A stretch of 64,000 nt of DNA, taken from positions 62,001 through 126,000 of the forward strand of contig JAJDAF010000062.1 of assembly GCA_029261995.1 (NCBI GenBank). Direction: 5' to 3'. Positions 54,622 through 63,518 of the stretch are shown here, one piece after another. The number at the start of each line of letters is the position of its first letter. Position 1 is the first letter of the stretch. The translations under genes were made by a program, and so were the position numbers. The notes beneath the pieces were generated by a model. That model did no database searches. It worked only from the letters and a program-made list of their open reading frames with translations, and was not told the origin of the DNA. Origin of the DNA: Candidatus Zhuqueibacterota bacterium (GTDB lineage: Bacteria > Zhuqueibacterota > Zhuqueibacteria > Oceanimicrobiales > Oceanimicrobiaceae).

Positions 54622-55665
54622 ATGTCAAGTATGCCACAACCTTCCAACGGCAAAACGCCCCACACTCGTCTCGAAACGCGCGGTGCGCAGCTTTATCTGC
54701 ACGGCCTGGGTCATTTCCATCCCGAAAATGTCATCAACAACCTTTTTCTTGAAAAGCTGGACATCGGCACCAACAACGAATGGATCATCGAGCGTGTTGG
54801 CATAGAAACGCGGCGCACCGTCCTGCCGCTGGACTACATCAAAGAGACTCGCAATCAAGATACGCGGGCGGCAGTGGAGGCCGCAACCTATTCAAATGCC
54901 GCCACGGGTAAGCTCGCCGCCGAAATGGCGCTAAAAAATGCCGGGGTTACTGCGGATCAGATCGGTCTCGTGATCGCGGGCGGATGTTCTCCGGACGTCG
55001 TGACGCCGGCAGAGGCATGCACGATTGCCGCCGAGCTTGGTATCGAAGCCAACGCCTTCGACTTGAACTCAGCCTGCTCAAGTTTTGGTTCACAAATGCA
55101 CTTTCTGGCGATGATGCAGCCTGAATTGTTACCTGATTTTGTTCTTCTGGTATCTTCCGAAAACAACACCCGCACCATCAATTACAACGATCGCAATACC
55201 GCGGTTCTGTGGGGAGACGGAACCAGTGCGGCAGTGGTTTCACCGAGAGTTCCGTCCCGGGCGCGTGCCATTTTCAGCAGCCTGACCTCCAGCCCGCAGG
55301 GTTGGGAGAAAGTCTTGATTCCGAGGCTCGGCCACTTTGACCAGGAAGGCGCAACAGTTCAGACATTCGCCATCAAACGCACCATCAAATGCTACCGCGA
55401 GATTGTCAAGGACTTCCCCGATCGTCAGGTTTATCTGGTGGCGCATCAGGCCAATCTACGCATGCTCGAGTCGGTGTGCACGCGATGCGAAATTGCCGCT
55501 GACCGTCATTTGTTTAACGTGGACCGCTTTGGGAATACCGGAGCGGCCGGCGCCCCAACGGTTCTGAGTCAAAACTGGCAGCAGTTCCAACCAGGCGATA
55601 TTGTGGCGCTGGTTGTGGTTGGCGCCGGACTGACATGGGCCAGCCTGGCATTGGAGTTTGCTTGA
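54622..55665 (+). CDS. 3-oxoacyl-ACP synthase III (KAS III, FabH-like)
   Basis: 347-residue thiolase-fold enzyme with the KAS III triad: Cys in NSACSSFGSQ, His in VAHQANLRML and Asn in FGNTGAA. It has GWEKVLIP and WGDGTSAAVVS in expected places. KAS III primes acyl chains by condensing an acyl-CoA with malonyl-ACP. The extra N-terminal 25 residues are unusual. It is the second gene of the operon; the IVP element follows. Confidence 0.9.
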   Translation: MSSMPQPSNGKTPHTRLETRGAQLYLHGLGHFHPENVINNLFLEKLDIGTNNEWIIERVGIETRRTVLPLDYIKETRNQDTRAAVEAATYSNAATGKLAAEMALKNAGVTADQIGLVIAGGCSPDVVTPAEACTIAAELGIEANAFDLNSACSSFGSQMHFLAMMQPELLPDFVLLVSSENNTRTINYNDRNTAVLWGDGTSAAVVSPRVPSRARAIFSSLTSSPQGWEKVLIPRLGHFDQEGATVQTFAIKRTIKCYREIVKDFPDRQVYLVAHQANLRMLESVCTRCEIAADRHLFNVDRFGNTGAAGAPTVLSQNWQQFQPGDIVALVVVGAGLTWASLALEFA

Positions 55666-55726
55666 GTATGACCAAAAATCCAGGCTAACTAATGGATTTT
55701 TTTTGCTAAAAGCTAATTGCCAGTAC

Positions 55727-56176
55727 CTATTCAGGTAGATAGACTGTAGCTTTTTAGGCTTTAGTAGGAGCACACATGCGAGATCATACGAAGCTTCGAG
55801 CTTTTGAGTTAGCCGACGAATTGGCATTGATAATCTATCAGGCAACAAAAGATTTTTCTAGAGAAGAGACGTATGGATTGACTTCGCAGATGAGAAGAGC
55901 TGCCGTTTCGGTTCCATCCAACATTGTCGAAGGAAGTGCAAGGGAAAGTCAGGTTGAATATCGTCGTTTTCTTGAAATCGCTTTTGGATCATTAAGGGAA
56001 TTACATTATCAGTTCAGCCTTTCAAAACGGCTGGGATACTTCAAAGAATATGAATATGAAAGAGTAAATAATAACGAGTCGAAAATTGTAGGGACTGAAA
56101 AGGTCTTAGGCGCTTTGATTAGAGCATTGCGCTAAACCTAACAGCCTTATCGCCTACAGTCTAAACACCTGAATAG
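55727..56176. mobile_element. inverted-repeat-flanked IVP (four-helix-bundle) element
   Basis: 450-bp A+T-rich element inserted between the KAS III and FabA genes. The arms are 55727-55749 and 56154-56176, 23 nt each. They pair at 20 positions: CTATTCAGGT with ACCTGAATAG and TAGACTGTAG with CTACAGTCTA, around a 3-nt mismatch. Pairing continues imperfectly inward (TTAGGCTTTAG against TTAGGTTTAG). The interior carries only the four-helix-bundle gene. This is the layout of 23S rRNA intervening sequences, but here it lies in a protein operon. Confidence 0.7.
55776..56135 (+). CDS. four-helix-bundle protein (23S rRNA IVP / S23 family)
   Basis: 119-residue all-helical protein of the S23/IVP family. 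It shows the typical LRAFELADELALIIYQATKDF start, YGLTSQMRRAAVSVPSNIVEGSARES core and FLEIAFGSLRELHYQ. These proteins were first found inside 23S rRNA intervening sequences; the related bAvd is the accessory protein of diversity-generating retroelements. No reverse transcriptase or variable repeat is nearby. GGAG lies 5 nt before the ATG. The gene is bracketed by the inverted repeats of the element and is more A+T-rich than the operon around it, so it looks acquired. Confidence 0.92.
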   Translation: MRDHTKLRAFELADELALIIYQATKDFSREETYGLTSQMRRAAVSVPSNIVEGSARESQVEYRRFLEIAFGSLRELHYQFSLSKRLGYFKEYEYERVNNNESKIVGTEKVLGALIRALR

Positions 56177-56211
56177 TTACAATTTCAAAGAGCCAATCGC
56201 TCAACTTAGGT

Positions 56212-56799
56212 ATGAAATACAACGATTTTTTAAACAAGACTGGTTTTTCCAAAGACGAACTCATTGCTTTTTCTTACGGCCGTCTGGTAGACGATCCGCC
56301 TGATGAGTTTTCTCGGCTGCCGGCGCCGCCTTTTTTAATGGTGGACCGCATCGTCGAAATCGAGAAGCGCGGCAACAAAGGCCACATGGTCGCCGAGAAA
56401 GATGTCCAACTGGATGAATGGTTTTTTCAGTGCCATTTTAACGGTGATCCCGTACAACCCGGGTGTCTCGGCGTGGATGCGGTCTGGCAACTTCTGGGTT
56501 TCTACTGCGTCTGTTGCGGCAGTCGCGGCAACGGACGCGCGCTCGGCTGCAAGGAAGTGAGTTTTGATGGCCAAATTCGGCCTCACAATGCGCTTGTGCG
56601 ATATGAAATAGATGTCCGGCGCTACTCCGTTCTGCAGGGTGGCAACACTTCCCTGGTAGTTGGAACCGGCCGGGTTCTGGTCGATGGCGAGCACATCTAC
56701 ACCATCAATGACGCCAAAGTTGGGGTCTTTACCGGTATCGCTTACACGGACTATCCGAACCGCTCAGAAAACGCTGTCGGCGGAATTATGAATCGATAG
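56212..56799 (+). CDS. FabA-type 3-hydroxyacyl-ACP dehydratase
   Basis: 195-residue hotdog-fold enzyme of the FabA group. The order of motifs is standard: LPAPPFLMVDRI, WFFQCHFNGDPVQPGCLGVDAVWQL, with His in CHFNGDP and Asp in GCLGVDA, then RGNGRALGCKEVSFDGQ. FabA dehydrates 3-hydroxyacyl-ACP and in some bacteria isomerises the product. It contains a FabA-typical N-terminal extension. It follows the IVP element and precedes the second dehydratase by 22 bp. Confidence 0.92.
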   Translation: MKYNDFLNKTGFSKDELIAFSYGRLVDDPPDEFSRLPAPPFLMVDRIVEIEKRGNKGHMVAEKDVQLDEWFFQCHFNGDPVQPGCLGVDAVWQLLGFYCVCCGSRGNGRALGCKEVSFDGQIRPHNALVRYEIDVRRYSVLQGGNTSLVVGTGRVLVDGEHIYTINDAKVGVFTGIAYTDYPNRSENAVGGIMNR

Positions 56800-56821
56800 C
56801 GCAATACTGGAAAACAGAAAC

Positions 56822-57271
56822 TTGACCAAAGAAGATATCCTGGCCCTCGTGCCACAGCAACCCCCATTTCGCTTCATTGACGAAATTCTTGAACTCAACG
56901 AAGACCGCATTGTAGCTAGCTACACCTTCCGGGAAGACGAGTCGTTTTACGCAGGACATTTCCCGGGCAATCCCATCACACCCGGCGTGATTCTGTTGGA
57001 AACCATGGCGCAGACCGGCGTCGTGGCTTTCGGCATCTATCTCGCCTCTCTGCAAATGACGTTGGCGGAAATTCAGCAGACGCTCACGGTATTTACCGAG
57101 GCCGAAGTCGAATTCTCCGGAATGGTCAAGCCCGGTGACAAGGTCACGATCCGGGCAAGCAAGGTCTATTTCCGCCGACTGAAATTAAAAGCAAAGGCAG
57201 AAATTGTCAACCAACTAGGCGAGGTCGTCTGCAGTGGCGCCATCGCCGGAATAGGAGTGAAACAGTCATGA
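56822..57271 (+). CDS. FabZ-like 3-hydroxyacyl-ACP dehydratase
   Basis: 149-residue hotdog protein: ILALVPQQPPFRFIDEI at the start, catalytic His in GHFPGNPITPGVILLETMAQ, and the glutamate of that motif. This is the FabZ layout. The start codon is TTG 56822 and the ribosome site is weak. The stop overlaps the KAS II ATG by 4 nt (ATGA), so translation is coupled. Having both FabA and FabZ suggests chain-length division or a polyene-type product. Confidence 0.88.
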   Translation: MTKEDILALVPQQPPFRFIDEILELNEDRIVASYTFREDESFYAGHFPGNPITPGVILLETMAQTGVVAFGIYLASLQMTLAEIQQTLTVFTEAEVEFSGMVKPGDKVTIRASKVYFRRLKLKAKAEIVNQLGEVVCSGAIAGIGVKQS

Positions 57272-58548
57272 GACACCGCGTTGTTGTTACCGGGATGGGC
57301 GTGTTTGCCCCAAACGGTCACGGCCTTGAGGCGTATGAATCTGCGCTCAGGAATGGCACGTCCGGCATTCGCAGAATTCCGGAGTTGGAGGAACTGAAAT
57401 TCAGTTGCCAGGTGGCAGGTGTACCCGAAAATCTCGATGAGGCCAGTACGCGCTATTTCACCGAGGAACAGTTGGTTTCGATGAATTCCAGCATTCGGAT
57501 GGCAGCTATCGCGGCTATCGATGCCTGGCGCGACGGCGGCCTCGAAGCTCCCGGCGATGACTCTGAGAACGTCGATTGGGATGCCGGCGCCATCGTCGGC
57601 ACGGGAATTGGCGGCATGGATACCATCGGCGAACGGCTCGTCCCTCTGGTGAACGCCGGCAAGGTCAGACGCCTGGGCAGCACTGCGGTTGAGCAGATCA
57701 TGGCGAGTGGCGTCTCGGCGCGCATCAGCGGACTCCTGGCGCTCGGAAATCAGGTGACGACCAACAGCAGCGCCTGCAGCACGGGCGCCGAAGCCATTCT
57801 AGACGCAACTTACCGCATTCGCCATGGCCTGGCAAAACGAATGTTGGCCGGTGGTTCCGAGGGCGTGTCACGCTACATCTGGGCAGGCTTTGACGCCATG
57901 CGCGTCTTGAACCGAACCAGAAATGACGAGCCGGAGAAGGCATCACGACCGATGAGCGCAAGTGCCGCCGGTTTTGTACCGGGTTCCGGCGCGGGAATCC
58001 TGCTGATCGAAAGCCTGGACAGTGCCGTCGAGCGTGGCGCAAAAATCTACGCTGAAGTTGCCGGGGGCGCAATCAATTGCGGAGGCCACCGCATGGGCGG
58101 CAGCATGACTGCTCCGAATCCCACCGGCGTGCAGCGCTGCATTCAAGCCGCACTTGCGGATGCAAACCTCACCGGCAGCGATATCGATGCCATCAATGGC
58201 CACCTGACCGCGACATTTGCGGATCCACACGAAATCAAGAACTGGGCGAAAGCTCTGGGAAGGCCGGCGCAGGAGCTTCCGCTGGTAAACGCCACAAAAT
58301 CCCTCATCGGCCACGCTCTGGGCGCTGCTGGCGGCTTGGAGTCGGTGGCTTGCGTCCTGCAGGTGCATAAGGGCTTTGTGCACGGTTCTGTTAATTGTGA
58401 GGACCTGCATGAGGAGTTGAAACCTTTCGAGTCGCGCATCGTCCAGCAAACCCGGGAGGTGCCAGACTTGACCGTACAGGCAAAGGCTAGCTTTGGATTT
58501 GGTGATGTCAACGCCTGCGTTCTTTTCAAGAAATATGATTGCAATTGA
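57268..58548 (+). CDS. beta-ketoacyl-ACP synthase II (FabF-like)
   Basis: 426-residue condensing enzyme. Catalytic Cys lies in SSACSTGAEA (about residue 170). Two His lie in NGHLTATFADPHE (in place of the usual HGTST) and in KSLIGHALGAAG. The altered first His segment (INGHLTAT instead of the family's NAHGTGT) is unusual, as in several secondary-metabolite KS enzymes. It begins within the FabZ stop codon and is followed by the ACP gene 53 bp downstream. Confidence 0.9.
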   Translation: MRHRVVVTGMGVFAPNGHGLEAYESALRNGTSGIRRIPELEELKFSCQVAGVPENLDEASTRYFTEEQLVSMNSSIRMAAIAAIDAWRDGGLEAPGDDSENVDWDAGAIVGTGIGGMDTIGERLVPLVNAGKVRRLGSTAVEQIMASGVSARISGLLALGNQVTTNSSACSTGAEAILDATYRIRHGLAKRMLAGGSEGVSRYIWAGFDAMRVLNRTRNDEPEKASRPMSASAAGFVPGSGAGILLIESLDSAVERGAKIYAEVAGGAINCGGHRMGGSMTAPNPTGVQRCIQAALADANLTGSDIDAINGHLTATFADPHEIKNWAKALGRPAQELPLVNATKSLIGHALGAAGGLESVACVLQVHKGFVHGSVNCEDLHEELKPFESRIVQQTREVPDLTVQAKASFGFGDVNACVLFKKYDCN

Positions 58549-58601
58549 GAACAGAATTTCTATCTTTATTCCTTCAAGCAACATTACCACGGAGGCGTGA
58601 C

Positions 58602-58847
58602 ATGTCAAAAGAAGATGTATTCAGCAAGGTCGTTGATATTTTGGGGAAGTACAGCAAGACCGAGATCAGCGCGGATAGCATTACTATGGAAACCTCAATC
58701 TTGGATGATTTGAAGATCAATTCCGCGCGTCTGGTCGATATTGTGCTGGACTTTGAGGACGCGTTCGATATTGAAGTGGACGACGATGACGCCGACAGCG
58801 TCGCGACTGTTGGTGACGGTGTAAATCTGATTATGGCAAAGATCTAG
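58602..58847 (+). CDS. acyl carrier protein
   Basis: 81-residue ACP. The carrier serine is in KINSARLVDIVLDFEDAF, at the start of helix II. The DSL signature of FAS ACPs is here NSA, which is unusual and suggests a dedicated partner set. Helices I and III match the fold (VFSKVVDILGKYS, TVGDGVNLI). GGAGG lies 6 nt before ATG 58602. It is surrounded by KAS II and PlsC genes, with a PPTase downstream. Confidence 0.9.
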   Translation: MSKEDVFSKVVDILGKYSKTEISADSITMETSILDDLKINSARLVDIVLDFEDAFDIEVDDDDADSVATVGDGVNLIMAKI

Positions 58848-58875
58848 AGCATCAGGAAGTAACGGGAGACGACAC

Positions 58876-59625
58876 ATGACGTTGAGGTTCAGAGACAAGC
58901 TTGGGCTGCGAATTCAACATATGGCTGGTTGGATGACATTCCCGTTCTGGGGCACCACCATCATTGGGCTGTTGCACATCGTTGGCCGCTACAAGGTGTC
59001 AGAACTGCGTGAGATCCGGCGGCATTTCCGGACGTTGCAGAAGAGCAACCCGGGGCCAATCCTTGTGTGTTCGAACCATCTCACCAAGATCGATTCCGTC
59101 ATTTTGAACTGGAGTCTCGCTTCGGTCTGGTCTTATATGCGTTCATTCAAGATATTTTCGTGGAACTTGCCGGAGCGGGCAAACTTCTATCACAATTACT
59201 TAACCCGTTCCCTCTGTTACCTTGCAAGCTGCATTCCCATCGACCGCGGCGGCAGCCGGGATGCCGTAAAACGTTCTCTCGACAAGGCTATCTATTTGCT
59301 GAAGAAGGGCCACATGGTGACGATTTTCCCGGAAGGCGGGCGCAGTCGCAGTGGCCGGTTGAACAAAGAACAATTTACTTACGGCGTTGGTCAACTGGTG
59401 AAGAAGGTCAAGGACTGCAATGTTTTATGCATCTACATGCGCGGACACAATCAGGATTCCTACAGCAGCATCCCGCATCGCGGCGCACGCTTTCATCTCA
59501 GAATGGAACTGATCAAACCCGACAGCGTTCACTCCGGCCTGCGCGCAACCCGCGATGTCGCGAACCAAATCTTTGACCAACTGACGCTAATGGAACAAGC
59601 CTATTTTGCTTCTGCTGGGCAATGA
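58876..59625 (+). CDS. PlsC-type 1-acyl-glycerol-3-phosphate acyltransferase
   Basis: 249-residue membrane-associated acyltransferase with HX4D (NHLTKID) and FPEGGRSRSG motifs and an N-terminal hydrophobic helix (FPFWGTTIIGLLHIVG). Family members move acyl groups from ACP/CoA to a glycerol-phosphate or other hydroxyl. In this operon it may load the dedicated ACP product onto a lipid or another acceptor. It overlaps the PPTase gene by 20 nt. Confidence 0.88.
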   Translation: MTLRFRDKLGLRIQHMAGWMTFPFWGTTIIGLLHIVGRYKVSELREIRRHFRTLQKSNPGPILVCSNHLTKIDSVILNWSLASVWSYMRSFKIFSWNLPERANFYHNYLTRSLCYLASCIPIDRGGSRDAVKRSLDKAIYLLKKGHMVTIFPEGGRSRSGRLNKEQFTYGVGQLVKKVKDCNVLCIYMRGHNQDSYSSIPHRGARFHLRMELIKPDSVHSGLRATRDVANQIFDQLTLMEQAYFASAGQ

Positions 59626-60313
59626 TATTGTTGATTTGAACGAAACGGGGGTTCGCGGAAAATTCAACGACACCCGTTTCACCTCCCGCGTCTTTACAGA
59701 ATCAGAACAAGCTTTTGTCAAGAAGTCAGACACCCCCGACATCACTCTCTGGAGCATGTGGGCAGCTAAAGAGAGTGCTTACAAGGTCATCTCCAAGCTT
59801 CGCGGTACTCCGGTTTTTTCACACAGAAAGTTTGCCACGATTACGCAAGAATCAATTGTCGAACGACTCCTTGTCATCGATTATCAAGGTGATCGGATTG
59901 AGGTGGAAGTCCTTGCGTGTGCCGATTACGTCGTAGCGCGCGGCGCGTTTTCCACGACCAGCAAGGATGCGGAGACCGGCGTCCGTTCAGGAATTGCGAG
60001 ATTGACACCCGACGCCGGATCCGAGCAAGCTCAGGACTCGGAGGTCATCTTTACGGCCGCGGAACGCGATTCGATCAAGCGTCCGGAATCTGCTCAAGTG
60101 CGCTTTTTGTGCAAGCGCGACATCGCTGAGTTTTTTGGCATTGCAATTGACCGCCTGCAGATAATCCGGCCGCGCGTTGACGGAAAATCACAGCCTCCGT
60201 TCGTGCTGATAGATGAAAAGCAGTGTGGCGTGGATGTCAGTCTTGCGCACCACGGCGACTGGCTCGCCTGGTGTTTCAGTTGTCCGGAATCAGGCCTCCC
60301 TGCTGCGGGATAG
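59606..60313 (+). CDS. 4'-phosphopantetheinyl transferase
   Basis: 235-residue Sfp/AcpS-type enzyme. It has LGNDIVDL (metal-binding Asp), the WAAKESAYK motif (Glu and Lys) and a C-terminal half with the VDVSLAHHGDWLAW segment. The predicted role is attachment of phosphopantetheine to the operon's own ACP. Start TTG 59606 lies inside the end of the PlsC gene, so translation is probably coupled. It is the last gene of the operon and converges on a MacB-type gene. Confidence 0.87.
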   Translation: MLLLGNDIVDLNETGVRGKFNDTRFTSRVFTESEQAFVKKSDTPDITLWSMWAAKESAYKVISKLRGTPVFSHRKFATITQESIVERLLVIDYQGDRIEVEVLACADYVVARGAFSTTSKDAETGVRSGIARLTPDAGSEQAQDSEVIFTAAERDSIKRPESAQVRFLCKRDIAEFFGIAIDRLQIIRPRVDGKSQPPFVLIDEKQCGVDVSLAHHGDWLAWCFSCPESGLPAAG

Positions 60314-60379
60314 GTTCGGATGAATTGCTGCGGACCACAACGACTTGAGGAGACAGTGTACTCCGCAGTTGTACCGTCT

Positions 60380-62827
60380 TTATTCGTACTGCAAGGCATC
60401 TACAGGATTGGCAAGAGCTGCCTTGACCGCCTGAAAACTAACTGTAATCAGCGCCACCATCAACACTAGGCCGCCGGAGACGATAAACACCTGCCAGCCG
60501 ATTTCTGTTCGATAGGCAAAATTCTCAAGCCAATTTCTCATAGCAAAGTAAGCAAGTGGCGTTGCCAGCACCGTACTGATGACCACAAGTTTCACAAACT
60601 CCTGGGCCAAGAGCGCGACGATACTCGACTCGGAGGCGCCGAGAACTTTGCGAATCCCGATCTCTTTCGTGCGTTGTTCCGCGGTGAACGACGCCAAGCC
60701 CAGGAGTCCAAGACATCCGACAAAGAGCGCCAGGGCTGTGAAGTAACCGAACACTTCCTGCATCCGCTCCTCTGCCCGATATTGACTGTCGAAACGTTGG
60801 TCTAGAAAGAAATAGTCGAAAGGATAGTCCGGTGAGAAACCAAGCCAGGTCTCCTTCATCGAGCGGATGGTTTCGGGTAAGTTACCAGGTCTCACCCGGG
60901 CGAACGCGTAGTCAATTCCGCTACTGAGCAATCCCGTGTGAAGCACGAGTGACTCGATTTTCTGCCGCATTGACTTGAAATGGAAATCGCGCACCACACC
61001 GATGACAGTGGCGCGGAGAAGGTCATCCGGGGAGGCGCCACGTGGGACTTCGACCTCTCTTCCAATGGCATCCTGCGGGGAATCCCAGCCCAGCTCAACT
61101 ACTGCGGACTCATTTAGAATGATGCCATCTTTGTCGGTTGAGAATTGCCGAGAGAAGTTGCGACCGGCAACCATCTGCATGTCCATTGCTGGTACAAAAC
61201 CCTGGCCGATGCGGAACTGCTGCAAGACGACAAAATCGTCGCCAGAGGTGCCGGCGCGTCGCCATATCGTGTCGCTGAACCCCTGGGCCCCCGGATAGCG
61301 ACCTGCAGAAGCGACCTTTAGGATATCCGGGTCTTGCAGAAACGCGTCGCGGACTACGTTAAATTTCTCTACCATTGAGCGGTCCTGGATGGGTATGACA
61401 ACGACTTGCTGCTTGTCGAATCCGAGTTTTTTGCTTCTGGCAAACTCAAGTTGCCGTGATACTATCATGGTGCTAACTATCAGGACGACTGAGATGCCAA
61501 ACTGCAGCACGACCAAGCCCTCTCGAAGAAATGACGCCCGGCCTTGTGTTCGCGAGATTGTGCCTTTCATGGCTTGGACAGGCTGAAACGCCGAGAGGAA
61601 GAATGCCGGATAGAGCCCCGCCAGCAGTCCGATGAACAACACAATTCCGGCGAATGTCAGCGGCACCGCGGGATTGCCTAAGTAGTCAATAGACAAGGCT
61701 TTCAGGGTAAAAGCATTGTAGGCTGGAAGAGCAAGCTCTGCCAGCAGAACCCCCAGACCTAGCGCGAGAAGAGAAATCAGCGTCGATTCGCCCAGAAACT
61801 GGGTGATGAGGACGCTCCGTTGTGCACCGACAACCTTACGCAACCCGACTTCTTTCGAGCGTCTTGCAGAGCGCGCAGTGGCAAGATTCATAAAGTTAAT
61901 GGCCGCGATGACCAGAATCAACAGGGCAATTGCGGAGAAAATATAGACCGTCGCAATGCTGCCGTTGGCTTCAAGTTCATGTTCAAGGTCAGAATAGAGA
62001 TGTATTTCGGTGATCGGGCGAACTTTGAGCTCAAACAGCTTCGAGACGTCGATATCGGGGCCGAGGAATCCTCTGGCTGCATCACCCATGTATTTTTCAA
62101 CAAATGGCGGCAACTTCGCTTCGAGGGATTCAGGTGCTACATTCTCCGAAAGCTGCAAATAGGTGACGATACTGTTGCTAAGCCACACCTGCATTTGCTG
62201 GCCAAGGAGAATGTCCAATGTGCTGTATGACACAAAAAAATCTGTGTGGAAGTGAGCGTTTTGCGGAATGTCGGCAAGGATACCAGTGACCTGCAAAGAC
62301 ATGACCGAGTCGTCCCACGTAACGCTCAGGGATTTGCCGATTGGAGCGGTTTCCCCGAAATAGCGCCGGGCCATACCTTCGGTCAGAACAACTGAGCTTG
62401 GCGTTTGCAGGGCGGTTTCCGGATCCCCTTCCTTCAGGTCAAAGGAAAACACATCGAACAGCGTTTCATCCGCAAAGTAGAGGGTCTCCTCGATAAACTG
62501 CATTTTTGGGTCACGAACATTCAGCTCAACATCCCAGAGCCGTACCATACTCTCCACCTCAGGAAAATCTGCGACAAGCGTGGGGCCGTAGGGATGTGCG
62601 GTAATCGGCACGTGGTATTCTCTGCCCTGGAAGACGCCTTGTCGCTCCAGGCGGAAAATATAGTCGGCATTTGCATGAAAGCGGTCATAGCTTAATTCGT
62701 CCTGCACAAACAGGAGAATGAGAATACAGCAGGTCATCCCAATCGCCAATCCGAGAATGTTGATCAACGAGTATCCTTTGTAGCGCACGAGATTGCGGAG
62801 CGCGATCTTGAAATAGTTCTTGAACAT
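60380..62827 (-). CDS. MacB/FtsX-type ABC transporter permease
   Basis: 815-residue permease with the same two-half layout as the gene at 12448-14832: N-terminal helix (INILGLAIGMTCCILILLFV), MacB_PCD-like region (YDRFHANADYIFRLE), ARSARRSKEVGLRKVVGAQ in the first half and QRTKEIGIRKVLGASE in the second, then three C-terminal helices. GGAG lies 7 nt upstream of the ATG. No ATPase is adjacent. The two permeases are clear paralogues by layout and motifs. Confidence 0.93.
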   Translation of the reverse strand: MFKNYFKIALRNLVRYKGYSLINILGLAIGMTCCILILLFVQDELSYDRFHANADYIFRLERQGVFQGREYHVPITAHPYGPTLVADFPEVESMVRLWDVELNVRDPKMQFIEETLYFADETLFDVFSFDLKEGDPETALQTPSSVVLTEGMARRYFGETAPIGKSLSVTWDDSVMSLQVTGILADIPQNAHFHTDFFVSYSTLDILLGQQMQVWLSNSIVTYLQLSENVAPESLEAKLPPFVEKYMGDAARGFLGPDIDVSKLFELKVRPITEIHLYSDLEHELEANGSIATVYIFSAIALLILVIAAINFMNLATARSARRSKEVGLRKVVGAQRSVLITQFLGESTLISLLALGLGVLLAELALPAYNAFTLKALSIDYLGNPAVPLTFAGIVLFIGLLAGLYPAFFLSAFQPVQAMKGTISRTQGRASFLREGLVVLQFGISVVLIVSTMIVSRQLEFARSKKLGFDKQQVVVIPIQDRSMVEKFNVVRDAFLQDPDILKVASAGRYPGAQGFSDTIWRRAGTSGDDFVVLQQFRIGQGFVPAMDMQMVAGRNFSRQFSTDKDGIILNESAVVELGWDSPQDAIGREVEVPRGASPDDLLRATVIGVVRDFHFKSMRQKIESLVLHTGLLSSGIDYAFARVRPGNLPETIRSMKETWLGFSPDYPFDYFFLDQRFDSQYRAEERMQEVFGYFTALALFVGCLGLLGLASFTAEQRTKEIGIRKVLGASESSIVALLAQEFVKLVVISTVLATPLAYFAMRNWLENFAYRTEIGWQVFIVSGGLVLMVALITVSFQAVKAALANPVDALQYE

Positions 62828-62909
62828 GCCTCAACTCCAATTTGGGAATTGGTATTGAGACAGTAGACTCCCAATTCAGCTGTTTTGTTGCAGTAGATGT
62901 GTATCGAAT

Positions 62910-63248
62910 CTAAGCGGGGTGTTCGGTAAGCGCAGCGATACAGCGAAGGTCTTTGTCTTCCAGATTTACCAACTGAAAGCCGGAACGGTAGGTTTGAGAG
63001 TCATCGGGCTCCGGCTGGCACCAGACACTTTTTGCTTCGAGAACGATATGTTTTCCGCCGAACCATCCGGAGGGAAGTTCGATCTTCAATCTGTAGTCGG
63101 TCTTGGCGGTGACCCGGCTGGTCGTTCTCAGCATCATGCCATCCGGGTTGATATTCAACAGTTGTCCAAATGGCTGGGCGCTCTCTTCCCGGAAGACTGA
63201 AAGGATGTGAGCAAGACACGTACGCTTTTGCTTTCGACGGTCAAACAC
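62910..63248 (-). CDS. PilZ-domain protein
   Basis: 112-residue single PilZ domain. The c-di-GMP RxxxR motif is present at the N-terminus (RRKQKR), but the second motif (D/N)xSxxG is altered to NINPDG, so ligand binding is uncertain. The GTG 63248 start has GAGG 9 nt upstream. The gene lies upstream of, and on the same strand as, the MacB-like permease gene, with an 82-bp gap. Confidence 0.7.
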   Translation of the reverse strand: MFDRRKQKRTCLAHILSVFREESAQPFGQLLNINPDGMMLRTTSRVTAKTDYRLKIELPSGWFGGKHIVLEAKSVWCQPEPDDSQTYRSGFQLVNLEDKDLRCIAALTEHPA

Positions 63249-63454
63249 GGATGTCTACCTCAATTGGTTTCGAGATTCCGATGGTTTTGAGAGTATCGGC
63301 AGACTGACAAAAATGTAAATGGCTGAACCAGTCAGCTCAGAATTTCTCCGGTCACGGGGCAGATACGCATACCGCGACAACAGAGCGCAGCCTGCCGTCC
63401 GCGCCTCAAGCGGTTGGTTCAGCGTTCTTGATGTCTCTGGCGTCACCTTGATGT

Positions 63455-63482
63455 TTGATATTACCGGGCACTTTGCTATATT
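63455..63482 (+). promoter_or_regulatory. candidate promoter for the RNase H gene
   Basis: TTGATA (63455-63460), a 16-bp spacer and TATATT (63477-63482), 37 nt before the GTG start. Confidence 0.5.
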
Positions 63483-63518
63483 GCTTTCTGTGAAAGCCTA
63501 ACCCTCGGAGTCACTCTG

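Noticed and set aside
55776-56135. Diversity-generating retroelement (S23-like gene as bAvd)
   Set aside because: No reverse transcriptase and no template/variable repeat pair nearby; the IVP explanation fits better.
63255-63501. Two short frames (63319-63501 plus, 63255-63446 minus) between the PilZ and RNase H genes
   Set aside because: They overlap each other, lack ribosome sites and overlap the RNase H promoter.
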